Below, piece after piece: positions 12,615 through 25,121 of a stretch of DNA of 64,000 bases (the first letter of the stretch is position 1; each line of letters starts with the position of its first letter). Position numbers and translations under genes: made by a program. Source of the stretch: Allantophomopsis cytisporea. Its lineage: Eukaryota > Ascomycota > Leotiomycetes > Phacidiales > Phacidiaceae. Under the pieces are notes generated by a model. It searched no databases and was not told the origin of the DNA. It saw only the letters and a program-made list of their open reading frames with translations. The DNA is taken from positions 868,001 to 932,000 of the forward strand of contig CP103024.1 of the NCBI GenBank assembly GCA_024752435.1, given 5' to 3'.

Positions 12615-15288
12615 GCGCGCAATCAACGATTTGCGAGGGAGAGGAGAGAGCCGTACAGTACGCGACCTACAACATCCCAACGCATACTCATAAATCTCAT
12701 AGTGTATTTCTCATATACAGTGTGTTGTTCACTTGAGCTGTCGTCTCCAAATCTCCATCTATAATTCTTCAATCTACAAAGTTTTACACAATATGATTTG
12801 CTGTAGTAGTAGTAGACATTGTTGGATAGGGATTGTGTAAGCAACCTACGGAGTAAGACTATTCCCTGCGAGCCTTACGACCTTCGTCGATGCATTTCCC
12901 TTCCATCTCCGCTCTCACGAGCTTCCTGTCCCTGCCGTGCCATGCGGTGAGCGACGCGCGGTACGATGCCCCTGCCGCCCAACTGCATTTTGCATATTGA
13001 GATCTGGTAACGAGGCGCAAGGCTCTGTACAACAAAGGCGCGGATTGTCCATGTGACTGAGTAACGTTTCGTTTGAACAAGCGGGAAGGGGGAAGGGATA
13101 TCGAATTTCCAAACGGGCCAAACTCCCTCAAGACAGAATGGACATACATGCAGACAGATAGACATGATTTTCTTATTTTCTTCTTCCTGCTTACTGAGCC
13201 TTACTTGCTCACCCTGCTTGGGTGGATGGAAGATATGGCAAAATGCGGCGGGTGCATGAGAGAGTGTGTTTGGTGAAATGAGAAATGAGCGGGAATAACC
13301 TCTTGCAGAGGATTGTACTCGCAAAGTAGAGTAGACTTTTTTAGAAGTCTGTGGAGTGAGGTTACATCGAATCTCGAATCTCATGCCTGATTCCACGCAA
13401 TTTGCAATACGCAATTCGCAGACCCCGATGGAGGTAGGCAAATCTTATTGGGCCAGCAGGGGAAGGGGAGCGGGGGAATTGCTTGGATCTTTGAATTTGA
13501 TTTTGAATTTGCTTCTGCTTTGGCTTTGCCTTCTGACTTTGATTCTGATTCCTTGGGAAGAGAAGGGATTTGGGAATTGCTGTGGGGAAGTGGAATGGGG
13601 TGGGTGGTGCATGTGTTGGTGCTTTGATGCTCGGAGTGAGTGGATGAATGAAGGTTCTCAGAAGAAGATTCTATGAAAATGAAAATGAAGATATGAGGTG
13701 ATATGATGTGAAGTTATTGTGTCTTTGGTGAATTACATCACCAGATCCATACAGGAGAGGAAGAGTATGTTGATGTTGTGAGAAGATTGATATGGCATGA
13801 TAATGATTCATGATGGTTGACTGCGGTTAGCACTGGTGTCTTGTGCAGTTCTATCATCATATGAAAAACACCTTTCTACGTGCGCCGGCTTCAAAGATTA
13901 TACAATCTTACGTATGTAGAATAGTAAGACACATACAATAGTAAGATACATACGAAATACATACTCATATTTTCACATACTACAAACCTACATACCTACA
14001 TACACACACCTAATGCACTCACTCATCCAGACCTTGTATTCCATCCTGATCTCATCTACTTACTCGTGCAAGGATAGAACAGATGGCAGAGGAGCAAAAG
14101 CTTCTGGACCTCGACCGATGTCACAACGTTTCCATGGGCCCTGCCGCAATGGCCAGACAAGAGCAGACAAGCACGACAAGGACATGAAAACGAGAATGAA
14201 AATGAAAATCAAAAGAGTGCAGACAAGGCAGCCTGGAGACTTGGAGGATCGAAGGTGTAACGGATGACAAGTAGTAACAAGAACCGAACAGGCCACACCA
14301 CCACAAACAGACCCATGTCGAAAGAAGTTCAAGGTAGGTAGCTAAATGAGTCTTCGAATAGACTCCTCGAATAGAGTGCCTCAATTCTCACAGAATACTC
14401 CGAATGCTATTCATACTTTTTTTGGTTGCTCCGTTTGCCTGCCCTCGTCGTCCATGGATGATGATGGGAGTGGAGCGTCAACTTTTTGCGGAGGTCTTGC
14501 TCCAGGTTAAAGACGCAATGCGCAACGAAATTCAAAATGCAATGCGCGCAAAGTATGAATCACCAGATGCATGGTGGAGTGTTGTTTATCGAACAGCAAG
14601 CAGCAAGCAGCACAGCAAGAAGCACAGCAGCACAGCATACATAGCACAGTACAGCAACAAGCAGAAGCACAATCACAGCACAGATTATCGCGACATGACA
14701 TATCTCCCGCAACCCAAAACACTATGGGCTCATTTCATGTTCCCATTTCGCACGAGGCTGGCGAAGAAGTCCAATAAATCGCATGCATGATCATATGCAT
14801 ACACAAGAATATTCAAACCACAAACAGCTACGCAAGATTTGCAGTGGGCGCGAAGATCTCGACGTTTTGAGACGCTACTTTGCAGCAGTGTAGGTGTGAA
14901 TCATCTCGAAGCGCTCTCTATCCCTCTCGAATAGTCAGTCCTCTTTGGAGCTCGGCGGGAACTATGATTGGGTGTTTTCGGCGGGCTTCGTCTTGGACGA
15001 CGGAAGCTTGCTGCTGCCCTATTGGGCTGTGCTGGGATTAGGATTGAGGGACTACCTACCTTACTGTACATATGACTTGTTCATACTCTATGTACATTGG
15101 GGAGGTTTTGTCTGGTTTTCTGATTTTCTGATTTTCTGTTTGATGTGCACGAGATGATGGTGATGATGATGCTCGACTCTCACTCATGCTGATGCCAATG
15201 CTGATGTACGCACATTCCATGGCATATTGGTTGTCTCCATATGTATTTATGTATGTATGTACGCAGTACGTTGACGGTATCAATGGGC

Positions 15289-15291
<3 letters not shown>

Positions 15292-15336
<45 letters not shown>
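15292..15336. repeat. GA dinucleotide microsatellite
   Basis: About 22 uninterrupted GA units; the longest perfect dinucleotide run in the window. Confidence 0.98.
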
Positions 15337-15338
<2 letters not shown>

Positions 15339-17328
15339 TTGGGGACAAATCAGGGACGATCAGTTGGAGGATCAGTGGCTCGAGTGGGAGACCGTGTGTG
15401 ACTTCGACCCTGAATGTCTCTGTTAGGCACTTTAGATTACTGATGAGCAGCTCTAACTTTGACTTCTCTGTCTGAGTTTGTGAAAGGTAGGGCTGGGTAT
15501 GAGGGGGTCTCGAGCCACTGGGAGCCACCACTGGAAAGTCTGTAAGCCACTGAGGGGGGCCGATCTTTTGCTTGAGCCACGGACTGTGAAAAGCTACTGC
15601 TGGTGGTCCCTCCGTCAGCAGTAAGCAGAGTAAAGTGTGAACACCAGAACCTTTGGAAGTATCGTATGGATATGGCTGTCCATACTGGTTGGTGTACCTT
15701 AAGATACATGCATACTTTAGGGACTACGCAGTCCGACGTACTACGTAAGTTAAGGTAATTCTACCTTAATTCGATATTCATAATTGCACAAGCCACTCAA
15801 TCAATACCTTATTCGTTGACTTTGACTTAGGTATTCATTTACCTCTGACTAATTGCCCACTATTCTTGTTATCCATACATACCTTATGGATGATCCTTAT
15901 TCCTATCTCACGTCAGGTACTCTAGTACTTATGTACTCCATAAGTATGAGAAGGACTAGTTTATGGTGTCCTATGGATGCGAAGTACAGATCGACTGCAA
16001 CATGCTCCATACGACCACATTATCTCGCCTTATGGATATGAATACGGATGGACTTGCAATTCTTCGTTCTCTTCCATTCTACTGCCACTCGGCACAGTAA
16101 CAGCTCGGCCTGCGCTAGGATGTGATCGATGGAACAATTTCAACGGGACAAGTATTGAGATGGGAAGTAGAACCGGTGGAAGGGTCAATTTATGGAGAGA
16201 AGGGGGCCGAAAGTACTCCGTTTATGTTTTGCCCATGTCCCCTCCTCCCCATCCATACCCATCCAATGTTTTGTCCCTCTCTCTCCCTGTACGCAGTATG
16301 CACATAACATTCGGATCTCTGAGGCCGGACGCGCGAGCCAAATGCTCGTCTTATCCCCGATGATGATATTCCCTTCAACATTGTATCGAGGAATAATCTC
16401 CCTCCCACCTTTTTCTTCGATGGGGGGGTTTGGAAGGGGAAATTTGATGGAATACAAGGCGGAGCGAAAGAGAGAGCGCGCATGTATGATAATTTTTTTC
16501 TTTCTTTTTTGTGGTCGGTGGTTGCTTTCAATTGATCGTCCCTGGTCCTTGAAAGGCTCTGGGTGAACCTTGCCGATGATGTCAAGCTGCGTGCTGCGTG
16601 CTAGTCGGCAGATAAACAAATTAGAGCCAGGAGCATCCCCGTCAAAGTCAGCGCTGCCAAATTCTTTTTCTTCTCTTCGCCCAAAAAGAAAAGGGCTCGG
16701 CAGAGAGCCGTGGGGAGGGGGAGGGGGGAGGTGTGAGGACGAGGGCGAGGGCGAGGGTGAGAGTGAGGGAGGGAACAGGCGGAAAAGAGAAAAAGGCGTG
16801 CCTGAACTGACACGAGTGAGAGTGCAGGCCAACCTTTCATCTTAGCCCGAGTAGCTCAGAATATCCTTTCTTAGCTTTCCGGTCCTACGGATTTGGTAAG
16901 GGTTGAGTAGTGGGTGTGGAGTCCATGTAGGTGCGGTGTTGGTCCATCAATTTGCCAGACGAGCAAAGCAGAATGGGAAAAAAAAAGTTCACATGGGCTA
17001 AGGGGATGGAGAGGGCCACTCACCGTATTGTTCAATAATGAATGGAGCTTTTTGGATTTTTGGGGGACAAAAATTCATGAGAATGAGAGGTGCGTGGTCC
17101 GTGAGAAGGGTAAAAAAGACGTCGAGGCGCGTTAAGAGTTGAGGGTTTGAGACATCGTGAATGCGTATTCGATTTCGTGAGAGGTGGTAGGTTGGGAGAG
17201 CATCAAAGGAGCGGTGGCTAAGAACATCCATGGATTTGATCTTTTCCGTATTCTTCTTCTGATTCTCTGATTCTTGAACATGTGGTACTCTATGGAGTAC
17301 GGATGATGAGAACAGTGGTAAGTATGAT

Positions 17329-17349
17329 ATGTATGTATGTATGTATGTA
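17329..17349. repeat. TATG tetranucleotide microsatellite
   Basis: Five tandem TATG units in spacer DNA. Confidence 0.9.
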
Positions 17350-18306
17350 CATAGCTGATAAAGGGAAATCCATACTCTTTCCACCCAAGAGTATTCAATA
17401 TTCCTATGAATATCCGTCCGTTTATAAATATGACCTACATTATCTGCCTTCCCATCCATACATTGAACCTGAGCTAAGATACTCAGCACCTGAATGCATA
17501 TGAATAGAAAGGGTGAGAGTGAGCATTATTTGGGGGGACGGGCAAGCCGCGGCGGTTGACGGTAACAAAGCACGGAACTGACTTGACAGAAGAAATATCG
17601 GCGTTAGATTAAGAGTAGGATAGTACGACGTAAAGCGCATAAGGTAGCCAGGGAGACTGGAATACTGGAGAAGCTGCGTGAAAGAGGGAATTCCTATTCA
17701 AGAGTAGAAGAGAACATGGGAGAATATTGAAAGGACTCCCATGATCGTGGATTCCTACTCTCTCTCTCGTATTGCGAATAGAACGGAATGGATGAATAGT
17801 TGACGGGCAAGTCTGAGTCGCGTAGATGGATGGATAAGCCTAAGCAAAGTGATGAGTAACGACGTAAGAGTAGTTCGCACATGGGGACAACAATCATTTG
17901 AGCAATCATTATTATTCGGCTTTCCCTTTCGTATCATTAGCCTCAATGATAGGACAATGAAAAGAATGCCTTACGAGGGAGCCAAGAGATGATAACGACG
18001 GGTGAGAGTAGGCTATCCATCTTCACGCTTCGTAAAAATACTCCTTATGAGTAAGTAGGTGTAGTGCGTAATGCATGATAAGTCGTAAGTACGCCTTACT
18101 GCGGACAGTGATTTCTAGCACCACCTCCATGGATAAAGTATGTATGATACTAACTATGGTAACGTCTAGAATATGTAAGTTTGTAAGTCTGTATGTAAAA
18201 TACATGTATGCACGCAGTAAGATACGAAGGATTTATTATTCCATTTTGAGGAAGACGAATGAGAAGGAATCCGTTCATTATTGGTTCATTATTGGTTCGT
18301 ACAAGA

Positions 18307-18338
18307 TATATACATACATACATACATATATACATACA
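18307..18338. repeat. TACA tetranucleotide microsatellite
   Basis: Tandem TACA units interrupted by TATA, in spacer DNA. Confidence 0.9.
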
Positions 18339-18520
18339 AGCTGATACCAAATACAAGCAAAAAGATCGCAAAATGCCTACTGTATTCTATGAATAAATCC
18401 CAATCCCAATCAATCCTCATCTTTATTCGTTCTCATTCTCGTCATCCTAATCCTCGATGGCCATGTCACAAAATTCAAATGTCCATTTTGTTTATTATTA
18501 CCTACTTACACTATTCTCTT

Positions 18521-20652
18521 TAAACCCCCCCCCCAGTCACTTCAATCACCCACTTCATCCACTCTGCTACCTAACGAGAGACAAGAAGTCACAGTGAAGA
18601 GCGTGCCCAAAGACTAGGAAATCGCACAAGTGAAAATTGATGGAAAATGGGCAAAATCATATGATATGATGACCGGCCCCCCAAGGTGTAAAAGAATATC
18701 ATCGTCACATTTCCCCTCCTCGACTCAGACTTGTAATTTGCATTGGATTTAGCATCGAATCACGAAGCGCTCTCATCTCATACATCCTCATACACACCCG
18801 GTACATCCTCATATATTGTTTCCCTCTCGAGATCTTCTAGAAAGACAAAGTACTCGAAAGAGGTACCGGAATATCATACATACACCAAAGTATACTGTGT
18901 ACACCATCAGTTATACTCTTCCCCCTTCAACGATCTACTACTACAGTACCGGTCAGACTTCTATCTATCCATCCACCAGTAGCTATCGTCACCTCTCTTT
19001 CTCTCTTTCAAGAAGAAGTCTTGTCTTGTCTTGTCTTGTTCATTCATCATTATTGAACCTACGACTAAGCCTACTACCTATTACCTACTTTCACCCTAAT
19101 CTCACCTACCACTCACCACTTACATACCTACCTTACTTTACCGTGCCAAAACCTCGTACCCGCTGTACCTTAAACCAAGACCATCATCCAACATCAAGCA
19201 TCCGCCTCCTCCCCCAGCTCCAACTTTCAAGTCCAACTCTCCTCCGACTCCAACTCCTTCCCGCTACTACCAACTTGCTCACTACTCTTACTACTCTTAC
19301 TACTTCCACTACGCAATTACCTCAACTCACCTCAACTCACTACTCTTCTCGTACAACTACCCTCCATCAACAATCATCCAATACCCCCACAACCTACATA
19401 CACTTCTTCTACTACTTCTACTTCACCATCACCATTCACCTACCACCACCTCTTTCTACTTCACCAAAGATTTCTAAAATAAAAAAAAAGACTTGTGGAT
19501 TGGCTTATTACGAGACGTTACGAAATTCAAAAAAGGGCATTACAAAGATCAAAAGACCCTCTTCTACTTCTTCTCCCACGGTTTTCTATTCACTACAGCT
19601 GCTGCATCTTGTTTAATTTTCAAATCCGCCTTTCAAAATACTACGTTCCTTGCAGCTTCCCACTCTAAACACATCCAACCACATACGACCCGAATAAAAC
19701 TCACAACCCTCGAAACTACCGTCCATAACAAATCACATTCCTTTCACTCAAATCATACCATCTGCGAGCACATCCAATAGATACTTCTTCGGAAACTCTA
19801 CCTGCTGTACCTGACAGACATCCCATCTGCAAGCTGCACTACAACGGCCTTATTTGCGAGATCAACCCACCACAGAACTACATCTCAAACGTACATACCG
19901 TCCGCACATTCGAACATCGAATCTTACCTCCCTCCTCCTCCTCCACCTCTCCCACTCGACCTACAGACACGCATACGAAACTCGCATACGCATACGTTCC
20001 CTGCTCAGCAGGTTAATACTTTACCTCGAAAGAAAAAAAGAAAAAAAAAAAACTAAGGGACAATAGTTCGAAGAACGAAAGGTCAAAAAGCAAAAAAACA
20101 CAAAAAGAAATCTTGAGGAGAGATCCCAGTCGCATTCTCCAAAACTTAAATTACACCCAAGTCCTGCCGGCATTCAGGACAGCCTTGTCGCACGCACATT
20201 GTACATACGACTGCTCACTTTTCCGCCTTCTGCCTTCCAATTACAGCCTTGTGCAGCAAGCAGCTCGTGCATGCGATCAATTGACTGCGCTGTCGACCCC
20301 GCGAAAGCTATAACGAGTGAAGCTTGGGTTGTAGGAATTCCGAGCTGTATATTTTCCCTTTCGGATAGATCTCGCCGTCAGCTCAGCTCACCAGCTGACT
20401 CGAATATAAAAAAGTAACGTCAGCGAGCATCCCGATCCCATAGTTCGAATCTCCGCTTCAGCGAATTATATCAAGGACATCCCCCAATGTCGTGCTAGCC
20501 TACCAATGCGGGCAGATATGCGGTCCATAATCAACAGCTGTTGTTAGTCGTAGAAAGACTATTCATTCTCATTGTGCTCGCATATAAGACTTTGAAAGTC
20601 CATATAGCCAGAGCACACATCGGCTCGTCTTCTTTTTTTCTTCTTCTTCACA
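18521..20652 (+). promoter_or_regulatory. Probable plc1 promoter and long pyrimidine/CA-rich leader
   Basis: The strand that reads into plc1 changes character here. It becomes strongly rich in C, T and A, with long CTACTAC, CCACC and TCTTC tracts and few G, a composition common in 5' untranslated regions of fungal signalling genes. A 266-codon open frame at 18816-19616 is almost entirely Thr, Ser, Leu, Pro and Tyr with no domain, so I read it as leader sequence and not as a gene. A CT tract ending TTCTTCTTCAC directly precedes the plc1 start codon. The transcription start and any leader introns cannot be fixed from sequence alone. Confidence 0.45.
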
Positions 20653-23600
20653 ATGACAGTGACTTCAAGCCCAGTCATGATGGCTTCGAATAATCCTTCA
20701 AACAATTCCACACCACCTCTATCAACATCCACGTCCACATCCACAATGGCAATCGCCTCTACATACCGACGTAAGCCAACGCAAGTGCAGACTTCTTTCC
20801 TGCCGCAAGCCCCCAGTACAGTTCCTGTATCAGCAATCAGCTCCTCGTCCGTGGCATCCAGCTCACAGCAAGCGTCGCCCATCATGTCCCCACAGACTGC
20901 ACAGTTGACTACGTGCAACAGTTCACTTCAGCCCTCACCCGAAGGTCCTCGAGGCCGCGACATGGAGTATCTTCCCACAGCCTTTGAGTTACCCGAATCG
21001 ATCGTGTCACGCAAGACAAGTCAAACGGCAATGAGCGAGGCCATGGGCAAGTCACCAGGACTCATCAGACGATTATCAAATCGTGCTACACAATTCGCTG
21101 GCCGAAGACGTCAATCATCGACCGCCGCAAGGAGCCGAGACCATAGCACGGGTCCTGTCATTATGCGACGCAGAAGCGACAGCAACAGTACGGCCCCGGA
21201 TGCTCCAAGACCATCCTTGTATACAGATTCCGACGAGGACATCCAGGAATCGGACGACGCAGTTGGATCATTCGGCACTGATGGCTGCAAAGAAATCCCG
21301 AACGGTAGCATTCACGGATCCGTTACTCCAGCAATGGCCGCTCAGAGTGCTACGACTGGACCTGTCATTCCAGCCATGTTATTACATGGTACTACGATGA
21401 CCAAAGTATCTCGCAAGAAGAGGAAGACACTCACATTTGTACTCGATTCGGAGGCCGCCAAGGTTTCATGGGACAAGAACAGACCCTCGAAGTGTTTCTT
21501 CATCGACGATGTGAAGGAAGTAAGAACCGGAGCGGATGCAAGCAACTACAGACAAGAGTTCGGCTTACCTCTGGAAGACGAGCCCCGATTCTTTTCGATT
21601 CTTTACACAGTACCCGACAAGTCCGGGAAGGGTCGCACAAATTCCCAAAAGGCTATGCATTTGATTGCACATGATGACCAAGCCTTCGATTACTGGACAT
21701 CAACCCTGGACGCTGTTTCAAAGCACCGCCACGAATTCATGGCTGCCTTATCATCGTTCAATGACAAGGCCGTCAGAACCTACTGGCATCGCGAAATGAG
21801 CAAACAATTTGCCGACAAACCACGCAATGGAGAAGCCGAGCAAATTGATTTTGTTGGTGTTGAGCGTCTTTGCAGAAGCCTGCACATCAATGTTTCCAAC
21901 AATTACTTGCGCGAAAAATTCGCCCAAGCAGATTCGACTCAAAATGGGGTTCTCAATTTTGCCGAGTTTCAACAGTTCGTGAAATTGATGAAGAGGCGCC
22001 AGGATGTTATCCAAATCTATCGTGATTTTGCTTCCAACCATGAGAAAGGTCTGACACAAGAGGAGTTTTTCTCCTTCCTCAAAAATATCCAAGGGGAGGT
22101 TGTGGATGATAAGATTAGCCACTGGGAGGCAGTTTTCGCAAAGATGGTTCGTCGCTCAAGGTCAAAGGAGCAGGCTCTTCAGGATACCTCTGACGGCGAA
22201 GCCCCAAGAATGTCGAGTTCTGCTTTGACTGGTTATCTCACATCTACTTACAATAACCCAATCCCCGAAATTCCAGCACAATATCAAATGGACCGCCCTA
22301 TCAATGAGTACTTCATCTCCAGTTCTCACAACACATATTTGCTTGGTAGACAAGTTGCTGGTGATTCCAGTGTCGAGGCATATGTCTCTGCCCTTACTAA
22401 GGGTTGCAGATGTGTCGAGGTCGACTGTTGGAATGGCTCCGAAGGACCTGTAGTCATGCATGGACGAACTCTGACCAGTCAAGTTTCCTTCGCCGATGTC
22501 ATGTCCACCATTAGCAAGTACGCCTTTGTCTCGACCAATTTCCCACTTTGGATCTCCCTCGAAGTGCACTGCAATCCAGTCCAACAAAAGATGATGGCAG
22601 AGATTATCAAGGCCACCTGCGGTGACAAACTGGTGACCCAACCATTGGAAGAGAATGCGACTACTTTGCCAACTCCGATGGAACTCTTGAACCGCATCCT
22701 CATCAAAGTCAAAGCGCCACACCGCGAGCGAGAGGATATTGGCATCCCAGAGAGTCCCGGTATTGGTGGACGCAGAAGAGGCAACAGTCTTCAATTTTCT
22801 CGTGGAGCTCCTCTCGATAATCTCCCATACTCGTCTGGAATTGTTCAGCAGAGTGCTCCAATAAGCCCACAGCAGCGACCACAACGTCCTCGTAAGGTCA
22901 TTAGTAAGAGCCAGCTTAGACTTGCTCATGCTAGTGATGCTCCAGAAAGTCTCAGCAGCAGCACTAGTGACAGTGACAGTCTTAACGAAGAGTCTAAGCT
23001 CCTTGGAGATGCTCCTCCACGCAAGAAGACTAGCAAGATTATTCCAGTTTTGGGAGACCTTGGTGTCTACAGTGCTGGTCTGAAGTTCAATGGCTTCGAC
23101 ACTCCAGAGAGCAAGGCATACAACCATATCTTCTCATTCATGGAGAGCACTTTCTTGAGAAACAGCAAGGATCATGATGATAGACGTGCTCTTGAAAGAC
23201 ACAACATGAGATATCTCATGCGTGTCTATCCTAACGGATGGCGAATTGCCTCTACAAACTTCGATCCGCTTACTTATTGGCGACGGGGTGTACAGATGGT
23301 TGCGCTCAACTGGCAAACTTACGACCTTGGAATGCAGATGAACGATGCTATGTTTGCTTCTGGCACCGATAAGACCGGCTATGTGCTCAAACCATCCAAG
23401 CTTCGAGGATTTGTGGTACTTGACAAAGATGCCCCAAAGAAGAAACAGCGTCAATCCCTCAACTTTAGCATCGATATCATTTCGGCACAACAACTCATGA
23501 GACCTAGCAACTTACCCGCCACAAGGACTGTTGACCCATACGTTGAAGTCGAGCTACATCACGCCGATGACAAGTCCCCAGAATCAAAGGGAGTCACTGG

Positions 23601-24096
23601 CGAAGGTGGGACCGATGCATCTTCCCGTGATGGTCTCTCCGGTCTGGGAGCTCCACACAGACGCCGCACGCAGATCGTTCAAGAGAACGGTTTCAACCCA
23701 GTCTTCAACAAGAAGTTCAACTTCTCCCTCACCACCAGCTATCCAGAGCTTGTGTTCGTCCGCTTCATTGTACGAACATCGCCAGATGGGCAGCAGTACA
23801 GTGATAGAGGACTACCATTGGCTACCTACACTGTCAAACTTGGTAGCATCAAAGAAGGTTATCGCACACTCCCTCTCATGGACAATAATGGCGACCAATT
23901 CCTCTTCTCCACACTCTTCTGCCGCATCAAAATGGGCGACTCCAAAACAGAATATGTTGATGGACCCACTCAATCTTCCGAGAACGTCGGTGTCCTCAAA
24001 TCCCTTGGCCGGACTATCTTTAGTCACCGCGACCAATCCCCAAAATCCTCAATGGAAAAGGCAGACTATGAATCTGTCAATCGAAAGACTTCCTAA
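20653..24096 (+). CDS. plc1: Phosphoinositide-specific phospholipase C, delta type
   Basis: A single-exon gene of 1147 residues. Domain order is a disordered Ser/Thr-rich N-terminus (1-235), a PH domain (about 242-365), an EF-hand region with one canonical loop (D427 to E438, D-x-T-x-N-G pattern), the PI-PLC X box (about 546-690), a Ser-rich acidic linker (about 715-795), the Y box (about 801-920) and a C2 domain (about 934-1080). Both catalytic histidines are present: H559 in SSSHNTYL and H603 in VVMHGRTL. The enzyme hydrolyses PIP2 to IP3 and diacylglycerol and couples membrane signals to calcium release. The first ATG of the open frame follows a pyrimidine tract and was taken as the start. 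Length and order match filamentous-fungal PLC1. It sits alone after a 17-kb gene-free region, and no regulatory element can be named with confidence. Confidence 0.97.
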   Translation: MTVTSSPVMMASNNPSNNSTPPLSTSTSTSTMAIASTYRRKPTQVQTSFLPQAPSTVPVSAISSSSVASSSQQASPIMSPQTAQLTTCNSSLQPSPEGPRGRDMEYLPTAFELPESIVSRKTSQTAMSEAMGKSPGLIRRLSNRATQFAGRRRQSSTAARSRDHSTGPVIMRRRSDSNSTAPDAPRPSLYTDSDEDIQESDDAVGSFGTDGCKEIPNGSIHGSVTPAMAAQSATTGPVIPAMLLHGTTMTKVSRKKRKTLTFVLDSEAAKVSWDKNRPSKCFFIDDVKEVRTGADASNYRQEFGLPLEDEPRFFSILYTVPDKSGKGRTNSQKAMHLIAHDDQAFDYWTSTLDAVSKHRHEFMAALSSFNDKAVRTYWHREMSKQFADKPRNGEAEQIDFVGVERLCRSLHINVSNNYLREKFAQADSTQNGVLNFAEFQQFVKLMKRRQDVIQIYRDFASNHEKGLTQEEFFSFLKNIQGEVVDDKISHWEAVFAKMVRRSRSKEQALQDTSDGEAPRMSSSALTGYLTSTYNNPIPEIPAQYQMDRPINEYFISSSHNTYLLGRQVAGDSSVEAYVSALTKGCRCVEVDCWNGSEGPVVMHGRTLTSQVSFADVMSTISKYAFVSTNFPLWISLEVHCNPVQQKMMAEIIKATCGDKLVTQPLEENATTLPTPMELLNRILIKVKAPHREREDIGIPESPGIGGRRRGNSLQFSRGAPLDNLPYSSGIVQQSAPISPQQRPQRPRKVISKSQLRLAHASDAPESLSSSTSDSDSLNEESKLLGDAPPRKKTSKIIPVLGDLGVYSAGLKFNGFDTPESKAYNHIFSFMESTFLRNSKDHDDRRALERHNMRYLMRVYPNGWRIASTNFDPLTYWRRGVQMVALNWQTYDLGMQMNDAMFASGTDKTGYVLKPSKLRGFVVLDKDAPKKKQRQSLNFSIDIISAQQLMRPSNLPATRTVDPYVEVELHHADDKSPESKGVTGEGGTDASSRDGLSGLGAPHRRRTQIVQENGFNPVFNKKFNFSLTTSYPELVFVRFIVRTSPDGQQYSDRGLPLATYTVKLGSIKEGYRTLPLMDNNGDQFLFSTLFCRIKMGDSKTEYVDGPTQSSENVGVLKSLGRTIFSHRDQSPKSSMEKADYESVNRKTS

Positions 24097-25121
24097 CGGC
24101 CTATCATATCACGCTTTTACTTCTCATGTACGATAACAACAACGGCCTTGAACCTGTATTACAATGACGACCCAAACCTCTTTTTTCAATCATTTTGTAC
24201 CAACATCATCCTTATTCGGATGTGGCGTTCGAAACCTTACTTTACTTTTGCTTTTGAAGTACAATTTCTCATCTCACTTACGGCGTCTTCCTTCCGAATT
24301 GCATTTATTCGTTCTAAGAGGCTTGATATACCTCCTTAAAGACATGCAATTCGATTGATTGTCCTTTGTTTACGGCGCATCAGAGAGGGCAAAAATAACT
24401 GGGCTCCTCAACCATCCTTTCGTTCTAGCGATTTACAACCAACAACAAAATTCTTGCCCCTTGCTTGCTCGAATACAAAGCATCAGGGAGGATTGATTTA
24501 TGTGGTACTTCAACTTGAATCCACTATCACATTCATGACTGTACCACTCAGTAAAAATAATATTTCATTTCTTTGTTTTTGTGTTTTGGGTTGGGATGGG
24601 ATGGACTGGTGTTCTACAAAGGGCATTGCGCGGATCGGGTTTCTCACGGCGAAAGGGACTTGATGTCCTCGTCTCTCATCGCTTTTCATTGATCGACTGG
24701 CTTCGATTTCACTCCTATGGATTGCTTCTTGGTTGTCTTTGTTGTTTTTACTTTTATTTGTTTCCTGCAAAGGTATATTTGCGGATGGTGCGTGGGGATA
24801 GCATGCTTGGCGTTTTGGGAAAGTGGAACGATCGCTGTAATGGCTTGATCGATGCTTTGTGGTGCCAGTTTTATGGAAGGTCTAAGGTAGTCTAGAAAGA
24901 GTCCTATGGATAGACCGAATTCATGGAGATTCTACCCTGCTTGCCACACACAATCTGTCTTGAGTGAGATGTGAAATGACATGAGTTAATCCTAAGTAAG
25001 CAATGCATGAAGTCATCTTCCTTCAGCCCGATATCTCGTGGTGAAACACACGGCATCTAATCCTCCCAAACCCCTTTTACTTCACCAGCACAGTCCACCC
25101 AATTAAACCGGGGAAGCCCTC
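24097..25121. other. Spacer downstream of plc1
   Basis: T-rich 3' flank of plc1, running into the 3' end of the minus-strand Rad51-like gene. The short frames present carry no domain. Nothing else recognised. Confidence 0.6.

Larger units (their letters stand above)
3577..18520. other. About 15 kb without a supportable gene; microsatellite-rich spacer
   Basis: No open frame here gives a recognisable domain, and I could not assemble a multi-exon gene from splice signals. All candidate frames are short, low in complexity, and often overlap on both strands. The stretch is scattered with tetranucleotide runs (TATG, TACC, TACG, TACA), GA and trinucleotide tracts, and many TACGTA-like words. Elsewhere in the window the longest gap between confident genes is about 3.9 kb, so this spacing is exceptional. 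It could hold long noncoding transcripts, a distant control region for plc1, or decayed sequence. I see no transposase, reverse transcriptase, terminal repeats or tRNA. Confidence 0.6.

Noticed and set aside
15292..15336. Coding potential across the GA tract (Arg-Glu repeats)
   Set aside because: Frames through it are produced by the repeat and lack any other support.
18816..19616. 266-codon plus-strand open frame upstream of plc1
   Set aside because: Composition is almost only Thr, Ser, Leu, Pro and Tyr, following from a CTA/CCA-rich tract; there is no domain and the strand lacks G like a leader.
20425..20470. tRNA-like B box (AGTTCGAATCTCC)
   Set aside because: No matching A box at the right distance and no acceptor or anticodon stem could be drawn.
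22162..23127. 321-codon minus-strand frame inside plc1
   Set aside because: Shadow of the plc1 X/Y-box coding sequence; no domain of its own.
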